64,000 bases of DNA, from positions 2,451,001 through 2,515,000 of the forward strand of contig NZ_CP137573.1 of assembly GCF_033343995.1 (NCBI RefSeq). The letters are read 5' to 3'. This document shows, piece by piece, positions 49,408 through 58,851 of this stretch. Made by a program: the position numbers and the translations under genes. Source of the stretch: Streptomyces sp. HUAS YS2. GTDB taxonomy: Bacteria; Actinomycetota; Actinomycetes; Streptomycetales; Streptomycetaceae. The notes beneath the pieces are model-generated. The model saw only the letters and a list, made by a program, of their open reading frames with translations, ran no database searches and had not been told where the DNA came from. Numbering within the stretch: position 1 is the first letter of the stretch; every line of letters begins with the position of its first letter.

Positions 49408-51667
49408 CCTCGTTCTTCTCCTCGGTCGGGGCGGAAACCGTCACACGCTGCGAGGGGATCTTCGCACGCTCCTCGGCCGCGTCGCGGGCGTCGGCGTCCC
49501 TGGCGTCCGCGATCGCGCGGGAGTCCGGGGGTTCGATGCTGATCCGCGGCAGCAGCCGGTCGAGCCACTTCGGCAGCCACCAGTTCGCGCCGCCGAGCAT
49601 GTGCATGAGGGCGGGGACGAGGAGGGTCCGCAGGACGAAGGCGTCCAGTGCGACGGCGGCGGCGAGCGCGATGCCGAACATCGCGACGACCCGGTCACCG
49701 GAGAGGACGAAGGCCAGGAAGACGGAGATCATGATGACCGCCGCCGAGTTGATCACCCGGCTGGTCTCGGCGAGGCCGACGCGTACCGCACGCCGGTTGT
49801 CGCCGGTCTCCAGCCACTCCTCGTACATCCGGCTGACCAGGAAGACCTGGTAGTCCATGGAGAGGCCGAACAGCACCGAGACCATGATCACGGGCAGGAA
49901 CGGTTCGATCGGCCCACCGCTGCCGAGGCCGAGCAGCTCGGTGCCCCAGCCCCACTGGAAGATCGCCACGACGACGCCGAAGGCGGCGGCGACGGCCATC
50001 ACGTTCATCAGGGCGGCCTTCACCGGGATGCCGATCGAGCGGAAGGCCAGCAGGAGCAGCAGGCAGCCGAGCGCCACCACGACGCCGACGAAGAGCGGCA
50101 GCTTGCCGACGATGATCTCGGCGAAGTCGTCGTAGGAGGCGGTGACGCCGCCCACGTGCACGTCCAGCGAGGTGCCGTCGGCGGCTGCGGGGATCACGTC
50201 GCCGCGGAGCCGGTCGACGAGCTCGCTGGTGGCCTTGGACTGCGGGGAGGAGTCCGGTACGACGGTGAGCACGGCGGTGTCGCCGGTGCTGTTGTACGTC
50301 ACCGGCGAGACGGACTCGACGCCCTTGGTGTTCGCCAGCTTCGCGGGCAGCTCGCCGAGGGCGAGCCGGTCGTCGGCGCCGTCGATGTCCGCGACGAGGG
50401 TCAGCGGCCCGTTGACGCCGGGGCCGAAGCCGTCGGCGAGCAGGTCGTACGCCTGCCGGGTGGTGGCGGTGGCCGGGTTGTTGCCCTGGTCCGAGGTGCC
50501 GAGGTGGAGCGAGAGCGTCGGCAGGGTCAGCACGGCCATGACGACGGCGGCGACCGCGCCGAGCAGCTTGGGGTGGCGCTCGACGAAGGCGGACCAGCGG
50601 GCGGCGAAGCCGGTGGGCAGCTCCGGCTCGGGGCCGTGCTCGGCGAGCCGGCGGCGCTCGCGGCGGCTGAGCGCCCGCATTCCGATGAAGGACAGCAGCG
50701 CGGGCAGCAGGGTCACGGACGCGGCGACGGTGAGGACGACGGTCAGGGAGGCGGCGATGGCGACGCCGTTGAGGAAGTTGAGCCGCAGGATGAGCATGCC
50801 GAGCAGGGCGATGCACACGGTCGCGCCGGCGAAGACGACGGCCCTGCCGGTGGTCGCGACGGCGTTCTGCGCGGCTTCGGGGACGCTCAGGCCGCGTTTG
50901 AGGCCCTTGCGGTGCCGGGTCACGATGAACAGCGCGTAGTCGATGCCGACGCCGAGGCCGATGAGCATGCCGAGCATCGGTGCGAAGTCGGCGACGGTCA
51001 TGACATGGCCGAGCAGGGCGATCCCGGCGTACGCGGTGCCGACGCTGACCAGGGCGGTCGCGATGGGCAGCACGCTGGCGGCGAGCGAGCCGAAGGCGAG
51101 GAAGAGCACGACGCCGGCGACGGCGACGCCCACGGCCTCGGCGATGTGGCCGCCCTTCGCCTCGGTGAGCGCGACGGCGGTGCCGCCGAGCTCGACCTGC
51201 ACGCCGTCGCCCTCGGCCTTCTCGGCGGTGTCGACGAGGGCCTGGGCCTGCGCCTCGGGGATGTCGTCGACCTGCGCGCCGAAGGTCACCGTGGCGTACG
51301 CGGTGCGGCCGTCCTCGCTGATCTGCGCCTGGCCCGCGGGGCCGTCGTACGGGCCGGTGACGGAGGAGATGCCGGGCAACTCGGCGACCTCGTCGAGCAT
51401 CGTGGTGACCCGCTGCTCGACGGCGGTGGCGCGGACCGAGCCCTTGTCGGTGTGCCAGACGATGGTGTCGCTGTCGCCGCCGGTGCCGGGGAAGCCCCGT
51501 TCGAGCAGGGCGGTGGCACGGCCGGACTCGGTGCCCGGGACCTCGTAGTCGTTCGAGTACGCGTTGCCGGCGACGGCTGCGGCGGCGGTGGCGCCGCCGA
51601 GGGCGACGAGCCAGAGCAGAACGGCGACGAGACGGTGCTTGATGCACCACCGGGCGATGGCGGCCAA
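49385..51667 (-). CDS. MMPL/RND-family membrane transporter
   Basis: About 760 aa with two halves of the MMPL fold: a first helix, an external domain (SGRATALLERGFPGTGGDSDTIVWH), five helices with GLGVGIDYALFIVTRHRKGLKRG, then the repeat (GLSMDYQVFLVSRMYEEWLETGDNRRAVRVGLAETSRVI) and a cytoplasmic tail. The two GxGxDY/GLSMDY motifs mark the proton-relay helices. Family members export lipids or siderophore-like compounds in actinomycetes. The TTG at 51667 (GAGGGAG 8 bp upstream) is preferred; GTG at 51703 is the longer alternative. Downstream GNAT gene overlaps by 23 bp. Confidence 0.87.
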   Translation of the reverse strand: MAAIARWCIKHRLVAVLLWLVALGGATAAAAVAGNAYSNDYEVPGTESGRATALLERGFPGTGGDSDTIVWHTDKGSVRATAVEQRVTTMLDEVAELPGISSVTGPYDGPAGQAQISEDGRTAYATVTFGAQVDDIPEAQAQALVDTAEKAEGDGVQVELGGTAVALTEAKGGHIAEAVGVAVAGVVLFLAFGSLAASVLPIATALVSVGTAYAGIALLGHVMTVADFAPMLGMLIGLGVGIDYALFIVTRHRKGLKRGLSVPEAAQNAVATTGRAVVFAGATVCIALLGMLILRLNFLNGVAIAASLTVVLTVAASVTLLPALLSFIGMRALSRRERRRLAEHGPEPELPTGFAARWSAFVERHPKLLGAVAAVVMAVLTLPTLSLHLGTSDQGNNPATATTRQAYDLLADGFGPGVNGPLTLVADIDGADDRLALGELPAKLANTKGVESVSPVTYNSTGDTAVLTVVPDSSPQSKATSELVDRLRGDVIPAAADGTSLDVHVGGVTASYDDFAEIIVGKLPLFVGVVVALGCLLLLLAFRSIGIPVKAALMNVMAVAAAFGVVVAIFQWGWGTELLGLGSGGPIEPFLPVIMVSVLFGLSMDYQVFLVSRMYEEWLETGDNRRAVRVGLAETSRVINSAAVIMISVFLAFVLSGDRVVAMFGIALAAAVALDAFVLRTLLVPALMHMLGGANWWLPKWLDRLLPRISIEPPDSRAIADARDADARDAAEERAKIPSQRVTVSAPTEEKNEDVRDIAG

Positions 51668-51799
51668 AGGACGAGCTCCCTCGGGGTTCGTGGATGAGCC
51701 CACTGTCGCAGCCGAAAGTGATCCTTTGCCCGTTTCGTGTCGATCCTCACAATGGGCGCGAGGGTACGGAATCGCCCCATACCCCCGCGCCGGGCCGGG

Positions 51800-53890
51800 T
51801 CAGCCCGAGACGCTGGCGCGTCCGTTCTCGATGTGGCCCATCAGACGGCGGCGGAAGCCGTCGGCCGCGGTGACCTCGACGTCGTACCAGCCGTGCGCGT
51901 CGGCGGCGGAGTGGACGACCGTACGGCTCTTGCCGGGCTTGACCGTGACCGTGCGGGTCCAGTCCGCGAGGTCGGCCTCGTCGACGTAGCCGAGCGGCCG
52001 GACGGTGAAGGAGACCGGGACGGCGGAGGTGTTGCGCACGGTGATGTGCACGTCACGGTCCTCGTGGTCGAGGCGGGTGGTGACCTCGGCCCCGCCCGCG
52101 GCGGGCCCCTCGAACTCGCGGCGGAAGCCGTTGGGCCCGGTGATCGTGAAGCGGTACCGCTCACGCGTCAGGGGGACGGCCCATTGCGCCGTGCCCCTGA
52201 CGTCGCGGTGCTGGGGGACGTCGAACTCGCCCGCGTACGGGTAGAGCGCGAGGGGCGCGCTCGCCCGGCCGCTGTTGCGGAGCTCGACGGTCATGGTGCC
52301 GTCGGCGATCGCGCCGTACGCGTCCGGCTGGTACGGCAGCGGGCGGGCCGGCCGGGTTCCCGGCTCCTGCACCGGCATCTTCTGCACCAGGGGCGGCTGG
52401 GGCCGCCAGCGGCCGGTGAACGGCGGGATCGGGCCGGGCTGCTCGACCTCGGGCTGCCGATGGCCGCGGCGGAAGTCGAAGGCGGACGTCAGGTCGCCGG
52501 TGACGCGGCGGCGCCACGGGGTGATGTTGGGCTCCCGGACGCCCGTCCAGGTCTCCAGGAAGCGGACGACGGAGGTGTGGTCGAAGACCTCCGAGCAGAC
52601 GTAGCCGCCGACGGACCACGGGGAGACGACGAGCAGCGGGACACGGATGCCGAGGCCGGTGGGCAGGCCCTTGTACCGCTCGTCCTTGTCGTCGGCGGGC
52701 GGGACCGGCGGCGGGACGTGGTCGAAGAAGCCGTCGTTCTCGTCGTAGTTGATCAGCAGGACGGTGTGCCGCCAGACGTCCGGGTGCGAGCCGAGGGCGT
52801 CGAGCACCTTGTAGACGAGGCTCGCCGAGGCGATCGGCGAGGACGAGCCGGGGTGCTCGGAGTCGATCGCGGAGGGCACCAGGTACGAGACCTCGGGCAG
52901 CGTGCCGGCGGCGACGTCGGCACGGAAGGCGTCGGCGAGGGTGCCGGTCTCGACGCGGCGCAGCCCGCGCTCGAAGAGCGAGCGCTCGGCGTCCGTCAGC
53001 CCGGCGACGCCCTGCTCCAGGGCGTCCAGGAGCCGGGTCCGCTCGGCGGCGTCCGCGGTGTCGCGGACGGCGGCGTAGAAGGACTCCATGAAGGTGTGGC
53101 CGCCGGTGTGGGCGAGCGCCTTGCGGGCGATCTTCTTGAAGCTGGTGAAGAACTCGATGTTGTTGTCGGTGAAGTTCTCCCACTCCGTGTACGTCTTCCA
53201 GCTCCGCCCCGCGGCCTCCAGGCGCTCGGCGTAGGTGGGCCAGGCGTAGCCGGGGTGGGTGCCCTCGGCGTAGGCGGCGTTGGTGACGGCGCGGCTGCCG
53301 TCGGCCTCGAAGCCGGTCCAGCCGGACCACAGATGGTTCCGGTTGGGGCTGGTGGAGGTGTGGATGGAGGAGTGGTAGGCGTCGCAGACCGTGAAGGTGT
53401 CGGCCAGCTCGTGGTGCAGCGGGATGTCCTGGCGGTCGTAGTACGCCATGGTCGCGGCGGTCTTGGCGGTGACCCAGCCGTCCATCCAGCCGCCGTGCCA
53501 GGCCTTGGCGCCGCCGCCCCAGGAGTGGTCGAGGTCGCCGATGTACTGGAGGTCCTTCGCCTGCGTCTCGGCGGCGCCGCGGACCGGGAACGGCAGCACG
53601 GTCCGGCCGAGCGCGGCGGGCTGCTCGAAGACGGGCTTGCCGGAGGGGAGCTCGATCGCGTTGCGGTCGGAGAACCCCCGAACGCCGCGGAGGGTGCCGA
53701 AGTAGTGGTCGAAGGAGCGGTTCTCCTGCATGAGGATCACCACGTGCCTGACCGCGGACAGCCCGCCGGCCGGCGGCTCGGCGGCCATCGCGGCCTGCAG
53801 CGACGGCGGCAGCATCGATCCCGCCGCGGCGGCGCCGAGCGCGCCTCCGCCCAGCGCGAGCAGCCTTCTGCGCGAAATCTCCGGGGACAA
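51800..53890 (-). CDS. Tat-exported phosphocholine-specific phospholipase C
   Basis: 696 aa. Twin-arginine signal SRRRLLALGGGALGAAAAG at residues about 7-30. The phosphoesterase (alkaline phosphatase-like) domain begins HVVILMQENRSFDHYFGTLRGVRGF, with DLDHSWGGG, DAYHSSIHTSTSPNRNHLWSGW, LLINYDENDGFFDHVPPP and PLLVVSPWSVGGYVCSEVFDHTSVVRFLE. Two C-terminal DUF756-type beta domains follow (VELRNSGRASAPLALYPYAG; VTVKPGKSRTVVHSAADAHGWYDVEV). It hydrolyses phosphatidylcholine outside the cell, possibly for phosphate or choline. The TTG at 53890 is chosen for the GGGAGG 6 bp upstream; open reading further upstream has no signal-like start. Confidence 0.9.
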   Translation of the reverse strand: MSPEISRRRLLALGGGALGAAAAGSMLPPSLQAAMAAEPPAGGLSAVRHVVILMQENRSFDHYFGTLRGVRGFSDRNAIELPSGKPVFEQPAALGRTVLPFPVRGAAETQAKDLQYIGDLDHSWGGGAKAWHGGWMDGWVTAKTAATMAYYDRQDIPLHHELADTFTVCDAYHSSIHTSTSPNRNHLWSGWTGFEADGSRAVTNAAYAEGTHPGYAWPTYAERLEAAGRSWKTYTEWENFTDNNIEFFTSFKKIARKALAHTGGHTFMESFYAAVRDTADAAERTRLLDALEQGVAGLTDAERSLFERGLRRVETGTLADAFRADVAAGTLPEVSYLVPSAIDSEHPGSSSPIASASLVYKVLDALGSHPDVWRHTVLLINYDENDGFFDHVPPPVPPADDKDERYKGLPTGLGIRVPLLVVSPWSVGGYVCSEVFDHTSVVRFLETWTGVREPNITPWRRRVTGDLTSAFDFRRGHRQPEVEQPGPIPPFTGRWRPQPPLVQKMPVQEPGTRPARPLPYQPDAYGAIADGTMTVELRNSGRASAPLALYPYAGEFDVPQHRDVRGTAQWAVPLTRERYRFTITGPNGFRREFEGPAAGGAEVTTRLDHEDRDVHITVRNTSAVPVSFTVRPLGYVDEADLADWTRTVTVKPGKSRTVVHSAADAHGWYDVEVTAADGFRRRLMGHIENGRASVSG

Positions 53891-54041
53891 GCCCGACCTC
53901 CCAGTCGACGGCCAATGGATCGCCTTCGAGCCATTGGGTGCGGTACGGCCGGGACGGTAGTGAGACCGGATGACCGAAAGTCGACCCGACGACGTCCTGG
54001 CAGTGAACGTCCGACGGGTCGCCCCGGGAGTCCGAGCGGAA

Positions 54042-54515
54042 TCAGGGGCGCCAGTAGAGGGCCGGGTCGGGGTGGGGCGTGAAGCCGAGGGCACGGTAGA
54101 GGGGTTCGCCCTCCTCGGACGCGTACAGATCCGCCCGCGCGACGCCACGCTCGCGGAACCAGTCGAGCAGGCCGTGCATGATCGCCCGGCTGTGGCCGCG
54201 GCGGCGGAACGCCGGGTCGGTGACCACGCCGATCACGTGGCCGATGAGTCCGTTGCGCAGGTGCGGGCCGGGCAGCCGCTGCTCGACGGTGCCGATGCCG
54301 CAGGCGGCGAGCCCGCCGCCGTCGCCGTCCACCACGAGGATGCGCACGGCGTCCGACGCCATCTGCTCCTTCAGGACGGCGGCGAGTTCGCGCCGCCAGT
54401 CGTCGTCCCCCTCCGCCGGCGCGAAGAACTCGCCGCCCAGATCCTCGAACAACAGCGCCCGAAGCCGTACGAGCTCGGCGACGTCGCCCTGCGATGCCTT
54501 GCGCACACGTGACAT
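54042..54515 (-). CDS. GNAT family acetyltransferase
   Basis: 157 aa. It starts SRVRKASQGDVAELVRLRALLFEDLG and has the acetyl-CoA loop HVIGVVTDPAFRRRGHSRAIMHGLLDWFRERGVARADLYASEEGEPLYRALGF. Substrate unknown. It stands alone between the phospholipase C gene (same strand, 151 bp downstream) and the gatB terminator region. Confidence 0.85.
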   Translation of the reverse strand: MSRVRKASQGDVAELVRLRALLFEDLGGEFFAPAEGDDDWRRELAAVLKEQMASDAVRILVVDGDGGGLAACGIGTVEQRLPGPHLRNGLIGHVIGVVTDPAFRRRGHSRAIMHGLLDWFRERGVARADLYASEEGEPLYRALGFTPHPDPALYWRP

Positions 54516-54605
54516 GTAATGACCCTATGCGCCATGCAGCCATTACCGCAATGCTTCGTCCGCGCGGGCGTCGACGGGCCGCTGATCGCCGCTCCGAGAA
54601 AGGCC

Positions 54606-54650
54606 CGAGGGGCGGTACGGCCGTCTCGTCGACAGCCGTACCGCCCCTCG
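54606..54650. terminator. gatB terminator
   Basis: Perfect 16-bp inverted repeat (54606-54621 and 54635-54650), 13-nt loop, 15 bp after the gatB stop. Confidence 0.75.
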
Positions 54651-54665
54651 GTCCCGGAGCCCGGG

Positions 54666-56174
54666 TCAGCCCTCGCTGACGCCCAGCTTCTCCAGGATCA
54701 GGTCCTTCACGCGAGCCGCGTCGGCCTGGCCACGGGTGGCCTTCATGACCGCGCCGACCAGGGCGCCGACCGCGGCGACCTTGCCGCCGCGGATCTTGTC
54801 CGCGATGGCCGCGTTGCCCGCGATCGCCTCGTCGACGGCCGCGCCGAGCGCGCCCTCGTCGGAGACGACCTTCAGACCGCGCTTCTCGACGACCGCGTCC
54901 GGGTCGCCCTCACCCGCGAGCACGCCCTCGATGACCTGACGGGCCAGCTTGTCGGTGAGGTCGCCGGAGGCCACCAGCTCCGTCACCCGGGCGACCTGCG
55001 CCGGGGTGATCGCCAGCTCGTCCAGGGCCTTGCCCGACTCGTTGGCGGAACGGGCCAGTTCGCCCATCCACCACTTGCGGGCCTGGTCCGCGGGAGCACC
55101 CGCGTCCGTGGTCGCGACGATCAGGTCGACCGCGCCCGCGTTGAGGATCGACTGCATGTCGTGCTCGCTGACGCCCCACTCCTCGCGGAGCCGGTTGCGG
55201 CGCACGCGCGGCAGCTCGGGCAGGCTCTTCCGCAGCCCCTCGACCCACTCGCGGGAGGGGGCCACCGGCACCAGGTCCGGCTCCGGGAAGTAGCGGTAGT
55301 CCTCGGCGTTGTCCTTGATGCGGCCGGAGGTGGTGGAGCCGTCGTCCTCGTGGAAGTGACGGGTCTCCTGCACGATCGTGCCGCCGGAGGCGAGCACGGC
55401 CGCGTGGCGCTGGATCTCGTAGCGCGCCGCCCGCTCCACCGAACGGAGCGAGTTGACGTTCTTCGTCTCCGAGCGGGTGCCGAAGGTCGTGGTGCCGTTG
55501 GGGCGCAGCGACAGGTTCACGTCGCAGCGCATCTGGCCCTTGTCCATCCGCGCCTCGGAGACGCCCAGCGCGCGGATCAGCTCGCGCAGCTCGGCGACGT
55601 ACGCCTTGGCGACCTCGGGGGCCCGCTCGCCGGCACCCTCGATCGGCTTGGTGACGATCTCGATCAGCGGGATGCCGGCCCGGTTGTAGTCGAGCAGCGA
55701 GTGCGAGGCGCCGTGGATGCGGCCGGTCGCGCCGCCGATGTGCGTCGACTTGCCGGTGTCCTCCTCCATGTGGGCGCGCTCGATCTCCACGCGGAAGATC
55801 TCGCCGTCCTCCAGCTGGACGTCCAGGTAGCCGTTGAAGGCGATCGGCTCGTCGTACTGCGAGGTCTGGAAGTTCTTCGGCATGTCCGGATAGAAGTAGT
55901 TCTTCCGGGCGAAGCGGCACCACTCGGCGATCTCGCAGTTGAGCGCGAGGCCGATCTTGACCGCCGACTCGACGCCGATCGCGTTGACGACCGGGAGCGA
56001 GCCGGGCAGACCGAGACAGGTCGGGCAGGTCTGCGAGTTGGCCTCGGCGCCCAGCTCGGTCGAGCAGCCGCAGAACATCTTGGTCTTGGTACCGAGTTCG
56101 ACATGGACCTCGAGGCCCATGACGGGGTCGTACTCGGCGAGGGCCGCCTCGTACGACAGCAGTTCAGTGGTCAC
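54666..56174 (-). CDS. gatB: Aspartyl/glutamyl-tRNA amidotransferase subunit B
   Basis: 502 aa. GatB signatures: [39 protein letters not shown] (with zinc-type Cys), [22 protein letters not shown], and [13 protein letters not shown], then the tail YqeY-like domain. It activates Glu-tRNA(Gln)/Asp-tRNA(Asn) by phosphorylation for transamidation by GatA, the route most bacteria use to make Gln-tRNA. Last gene of the gatC-gatA-x-gatB operon; 16 bp after the small membrane protein. Confidence 0.96.
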   Translation of the reverse strand: MTTELLSYEAALAEYDPVMGLEVHVELGTKTKMFCGCSTELGAEANSQTCPTCLGLPGSLPVVNAIGVESAVKIGLALNCEIAEWCRFARKNYFYPDMPKNFQTSQYDEPIAFNGYLDVQLEDGEIFRVEIERAHMEEDTGKSTHIGGATGRIHGASHSLLDYNRAGIPLIEIVTKPIEGAGERAPEVAKAYVAELRELIRALGVSEARMDKGQMRCDVNLSLRPNGTTTFGTRSETKNVNSLRSVERAARYEIQRHAAVLASGGTIVQETRHFHEDDGSTTSGRIKDNAEDYRYFPEPDLVPVAPSREWVEGLRKSLPELPRVRRNRLREEWGVSEHDMQSILNAGAVDLIVATTDAGAPADQARKWWMGELARSANESGKALDELAITPAQVARVTELVASGDLTDKLARQVIEGVLAGEGDPDAVVEKRGLKVVSDEGALGAAVDEAIAGNAAIADKIRGGKVAAVGALVGAVMKATRGQADAARVKDLILEKLGVSEG

Positions 56175-56190
56175 GGTGAGACTTTCCCTC

Positions 56191-56433
56191 TCAGCCCAGC
56201 AGGACGTCGTCGTCGCCCATGCGCTTCAGCTCGCGGTAGAGGATCGCGAGGCCGGTGACGATGGCGGCGGCGGACACGACGGCGTCGGCGAGCTTCAGCA
56301 TGTCGTGCTCGTTGCGGGCCTTCTTGGCCTGCTTGTACACGGTGACGGCGCCGAAGGCGGTGGTGCCGATGGACAGGTACGTACCGGCCTTGGACTTCTT
56401 GAAGCCCTTGGCCTTGGCGAGTGTGGTGCTCAC
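56191..56433 (-). CDS. Small predicted membrane protein between gatA and gatB (80 aa)
   Basis: 80 aa. A Lys-rich start ([19 protein letters not shown]) is followed by two hydrophobic stretches, a weak one at about 20-34 ([14 protein letters not shown]) and a stronger one at about 49-66 ([18 protein letters not shown]), and a polar tail [14 protein letters not shown]. The GTG start overlaps the gatA stop (GTGA), so translation is coupled to gatA. Function unknown. Its placement inside a core translation operon is unusual. Confidence 0.75.
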   Translation of the reverse strand: MSTTLAKAKGFKKSKAGTYLSIGTTAFGAVTVYKQAKKARNEHDMLKLADAVVSAAAIVTGLAILYRELKRMGDDDVLLG

Positions 56434-57923
56434 AGCGACGGTGCCTCCTCAAGCAGCGGGTGACCCCAGCGCTCGACGAAGGCGGCCTCGACTGCGGCAC
56501 CCACCTTGTACAGGCGGTCGTCCTTCATCGCCGGGGCGATGATCTGCAGACCGACCGGCAGCCCGTCCTCCGGCGCGAGGCCGCAGGGCAGGGACATGGC
56601 CGCGTTGCCGGCCAGGTTGGTCGGGATGGTGCACAGGTCCGCGAGGTACATCGCCATCGGGTCGTCGGCGCGCTCGCCGATCGGGAAGGCGGTGGTGGGC
56701 GTCGTCGGGGAGACGATCACGTCCACCTGCTCGAATGCCTTCTCGAACTCCCGGGTGATCAGCGTGCGGACCTTCTGGGCCGAGCCGTAGTACGCGTCGT
56801 AGTAGCCGGAGCTGAGCGCGTAGGTACCGAGGATGATGCGGCGCTTGACCTCGTCGCCGAAGCCGGCCTCACGGGTGAGGGCGGTGACGTCCTCGGCCGA
56901 GCGGGTGCCGTCGTCGCCGACGCGCAGGCCGTAGCGCATGGCGTCGAAGCGGGCCAGGTTGGAGGAGCACTCCGACGGCGCGATCAGGTAGTACGCCGAG
57001 AGCGCGAGGTCGAAGGTCGGGCAGTCCAGCTCGACGATCTCGGCGCCCAGCTCCTTGAGGAGCTCCACCGACTCGTCGAAGCGCTGCACGACGCCGGCCT
57101 GGTAGCCCTCGCCGCGGAACTGCTTGACGACGCCGACGCGCATGCCGGCCACCGAGCCGTTGCGGGCGGCCTCGACGACCGGCGGGACCGGCGCGTCGAT
57201 GGACGTCGAGTCGAGCGGGTCGTGGCCGGCGATGACCTCGTGCAGCAGCGCCGCGTCCAGGACCGTACGGGCGCACGGGCCGCCCTGGTCGAGGGAGGAC
57301 GAGAAGGCCACCATGCCGTACCGGGAGACGCCGCCGTAGGTCGGCTTGACGCCGACGGTGCCGGTGACGGCGGCGGGCTGGCGGATCGAGCCGCCGGTGT
57401 CCGTGCCGATGGCGAGCGGGGCCTCGTACGAGGCGAGCGCGGCGGACGAACCGCCGCCGGAGCCGCCGGGGATCCGGGTCAGGTCCCAGGGGTTTCCGGT
57501 CGGGCCGTACGCGCTGTTCTCGGTGGAGGACCCCATGGCGAACTCGTCCATGTTGGTCTTGCCGAGGATGACGACGTCGGCCTCCTTCAGCTTGCGCGTC
57601 AGGGTGGCGTCGTACGGCGGGATCCAGCCCTCGAGGATCTTCGAACCCACGGTCGTGGGTACGCCCACGGTGGTGAAGATGTCCTTGAGCGCCAGCGGGA
57701 CGCCGGCCAGCGGGCCGAGCTTCTCGCCGGCCGCGCGCTTGGCGTCCACGGCGCGGGCCTGCGCGAGCGCGCCCTCGCGGTCGACGTGCAGGAAGGCGTG
57801 CACCTTCTCGTCGACCGCGTCGATCCGGGCCAGGTGGGCCTCGGTGACCTCGACGGCCGTGAGCTCGCCGGAGGCGATCTTCGACGCGATCTCGGCGGCG
57901 GTGAGCTTGATGATGTCCGTCAT
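56430..57923 (-). CDS. gatA: Aspartyl/glutamyl-tRNA amidotransferase subunit A
   Basis: 497 aa amidase-signature enzyme. The Lys-Ser-Ser triad is visible in [24 protein letters not shown] and [32 protein letters not shown]. It releases ammonia from glutamine for transfer to misacylated tRNA. The ATG at 57923 ([16 protein letters not shown]) has GGAGGAC upstream; an open reading to 58043 is a shadow of gatC. gatC ends 4 bp upstream. Confidence 0.96.
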   Translation of the reverse strand: MTDIIKLTAAEIASKIASGELTAVEVTEAHLARIDAVDEKVHAFLHVDREGALAQARAVDAKRAAGEKLGPLAGVPLALKDIFTTVGVPTTVGSKILEGWIPPYDATLTRKLKEADVVILGKTNMDEFAMGSSTENSAYGPTGNPWDLTRIPGGSGGGSSAALASYEAPLAIGTDTGGSIRQPAAVTGTVGVKPTYGGVSRYGMVAFSSSLDQGGPCARTVLDAALLHEVIAGHDPLDSTSIDAPVPPVVEAARNGSVAGMRVGVVKQFRGEGYQAGVVQRFDESVELLKELGAEIVELDCPTFDLALSAYYLIAPSECSSNLARFDAMRYGLRVGDDGTRSAEDVTALTREAGFGDEVKRRIILGTYALSSGYYDAYYGSAQKVRTLITREFEKAFEQVDVIVSPTTPTTAFPIGERADDPMAMYLADLCTIPTNLAGNAAMSLPCGLAPEDGLPVGLQIIAPAMKDDRLYKVGAAVEAAFVERWGHPLLEEAPSL

Positions 57924-57927
57924 GTGA

Positions 57928-58224
57928 TTAGTCCTCCCCCAGGATCTGCGGCACCTTGAAACGCTGCTGCTCCTGGGCCGGGGCGCCGGAGAGCGCCTGC
58001 TCGGGGGTGAGCGACGGACGGACCTCGTCCGCGCGCATGACATTGGTCAGCGGCAGCGGGTGGGAGGTCGGCGGGACGTCTTGGTCGGCGACCTCGGCGA
58101 CGCGGGCGACCGCGCCGATGATGTCGTCGAGCTGACCGGCGAAGTGATCGAGCTCTTCGCCCTTCAGTTCCAGACGCGCCAGCCGGGCGAGGTGGGCGAC
58201 CTCCTCGCGCGTGATGCCAGGCAT
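57928..58224 (-). CDS. gatC: Aspartyl/glutamyl-tRNA amidotransferase subunit C
   Basis: 98 aa. Canonical Gat[21 protein letters not shown], then [32 protein letters not shown] and [30 protein letters not shown]. It clamps GatA and GatB together. First gene of the operon; divergent from the SnoaL-like gene. Confidence 0.95.
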   Translation of the reverse strand: MPGITREEVAHLARLARLELKGEELDHFAGQLDDIIGAVARVAEVADQDVPPTSHPLPLTNVMRADEVRPSLTPEQALSGAPAQEQQRFKVPQILGED

Positions 58225-58353
58225 GCAGCGATCCTCAGGGGTGAGTGTGTGTCGTTTGGACCCAATCCTAGGGGGCGGACGGTTCCCGGCACGAAACGCA
58301 TTACAGTCCTGACCGTCACCGGCACCTGTGCGACACCGATCCGAGGGGGATCC

Positions 58354-58815
58354 ATGACGGAGCAGAACGGCGCGGAGCGGGACGGCAAGGACGGCAAGGA
58401 CGCCAAGGTCGCGACGATCGAGCGGTTCTTCGCCGCCTACGCGGCGGGCGACGTGGAGGGGATGAGCGGCACGCTGGCGGAGGACATCGCCTGGACGATC
58501 CCGGGCCGTCATCCGCTGTCGGGGACCAAGCACGGCCTCGCGGAGGTGCGCAGCTTCTTCGACCAGCTGGGCACGGCGGGCTTCAAGGCCGAGCCGATCT
58601 TCTTCGGCGCGAACGAGGAGTACGTGGTGGACGTGCACCGCGGCTGGTCCACCGAGGGTGTCGGGCAGGTCGACACGATCTGGGCGCTGGTCTGGCACTT
58701 CGACGCGGACGGGAAGATCGACCGGGTCGTCAACCTGAGCGGCGACCAGCACCAGATGGACAACTACGTCTGGGCGAACTTCACCCTGGCCCCGCTGCCG
58801 ACCCGGCTGGCCTGA
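58354..58815 (+). CDS. SnoaL-like/NTF2-fold protein (ketosteroid isomerase-like)
   Basis: 153 aa. After a charged start come the NTF2-like [53 protein letters not shown] and [37 protein letters not shown]. This fold is used by polyketide cyclases, isomerases and many unknown proteins; no active-site set can be assigned. GAGGGG lies 7 bp upstream of the ATG. It stands alone, converging on the RmdB-like gene. Confidence 0.8.
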   Translation: MTEQNGAERDGKDGKDAKVATIERFFAAYAAGDVEGMSGTLAEDIAWTIPGRHPLSGTKHGLAEVRSFFDQLGTAGFKAEPIFFGANEEYVVDVHRGWSTEGVGQVDTIWALVWHFDADGKIDRVVNLSGDQHQMDNYVWANFTLAPLPTRLA

Positions 58816-58851
58816 CCGGCCCGGACGACGGGGCCCGAACGGGGCGGGACG

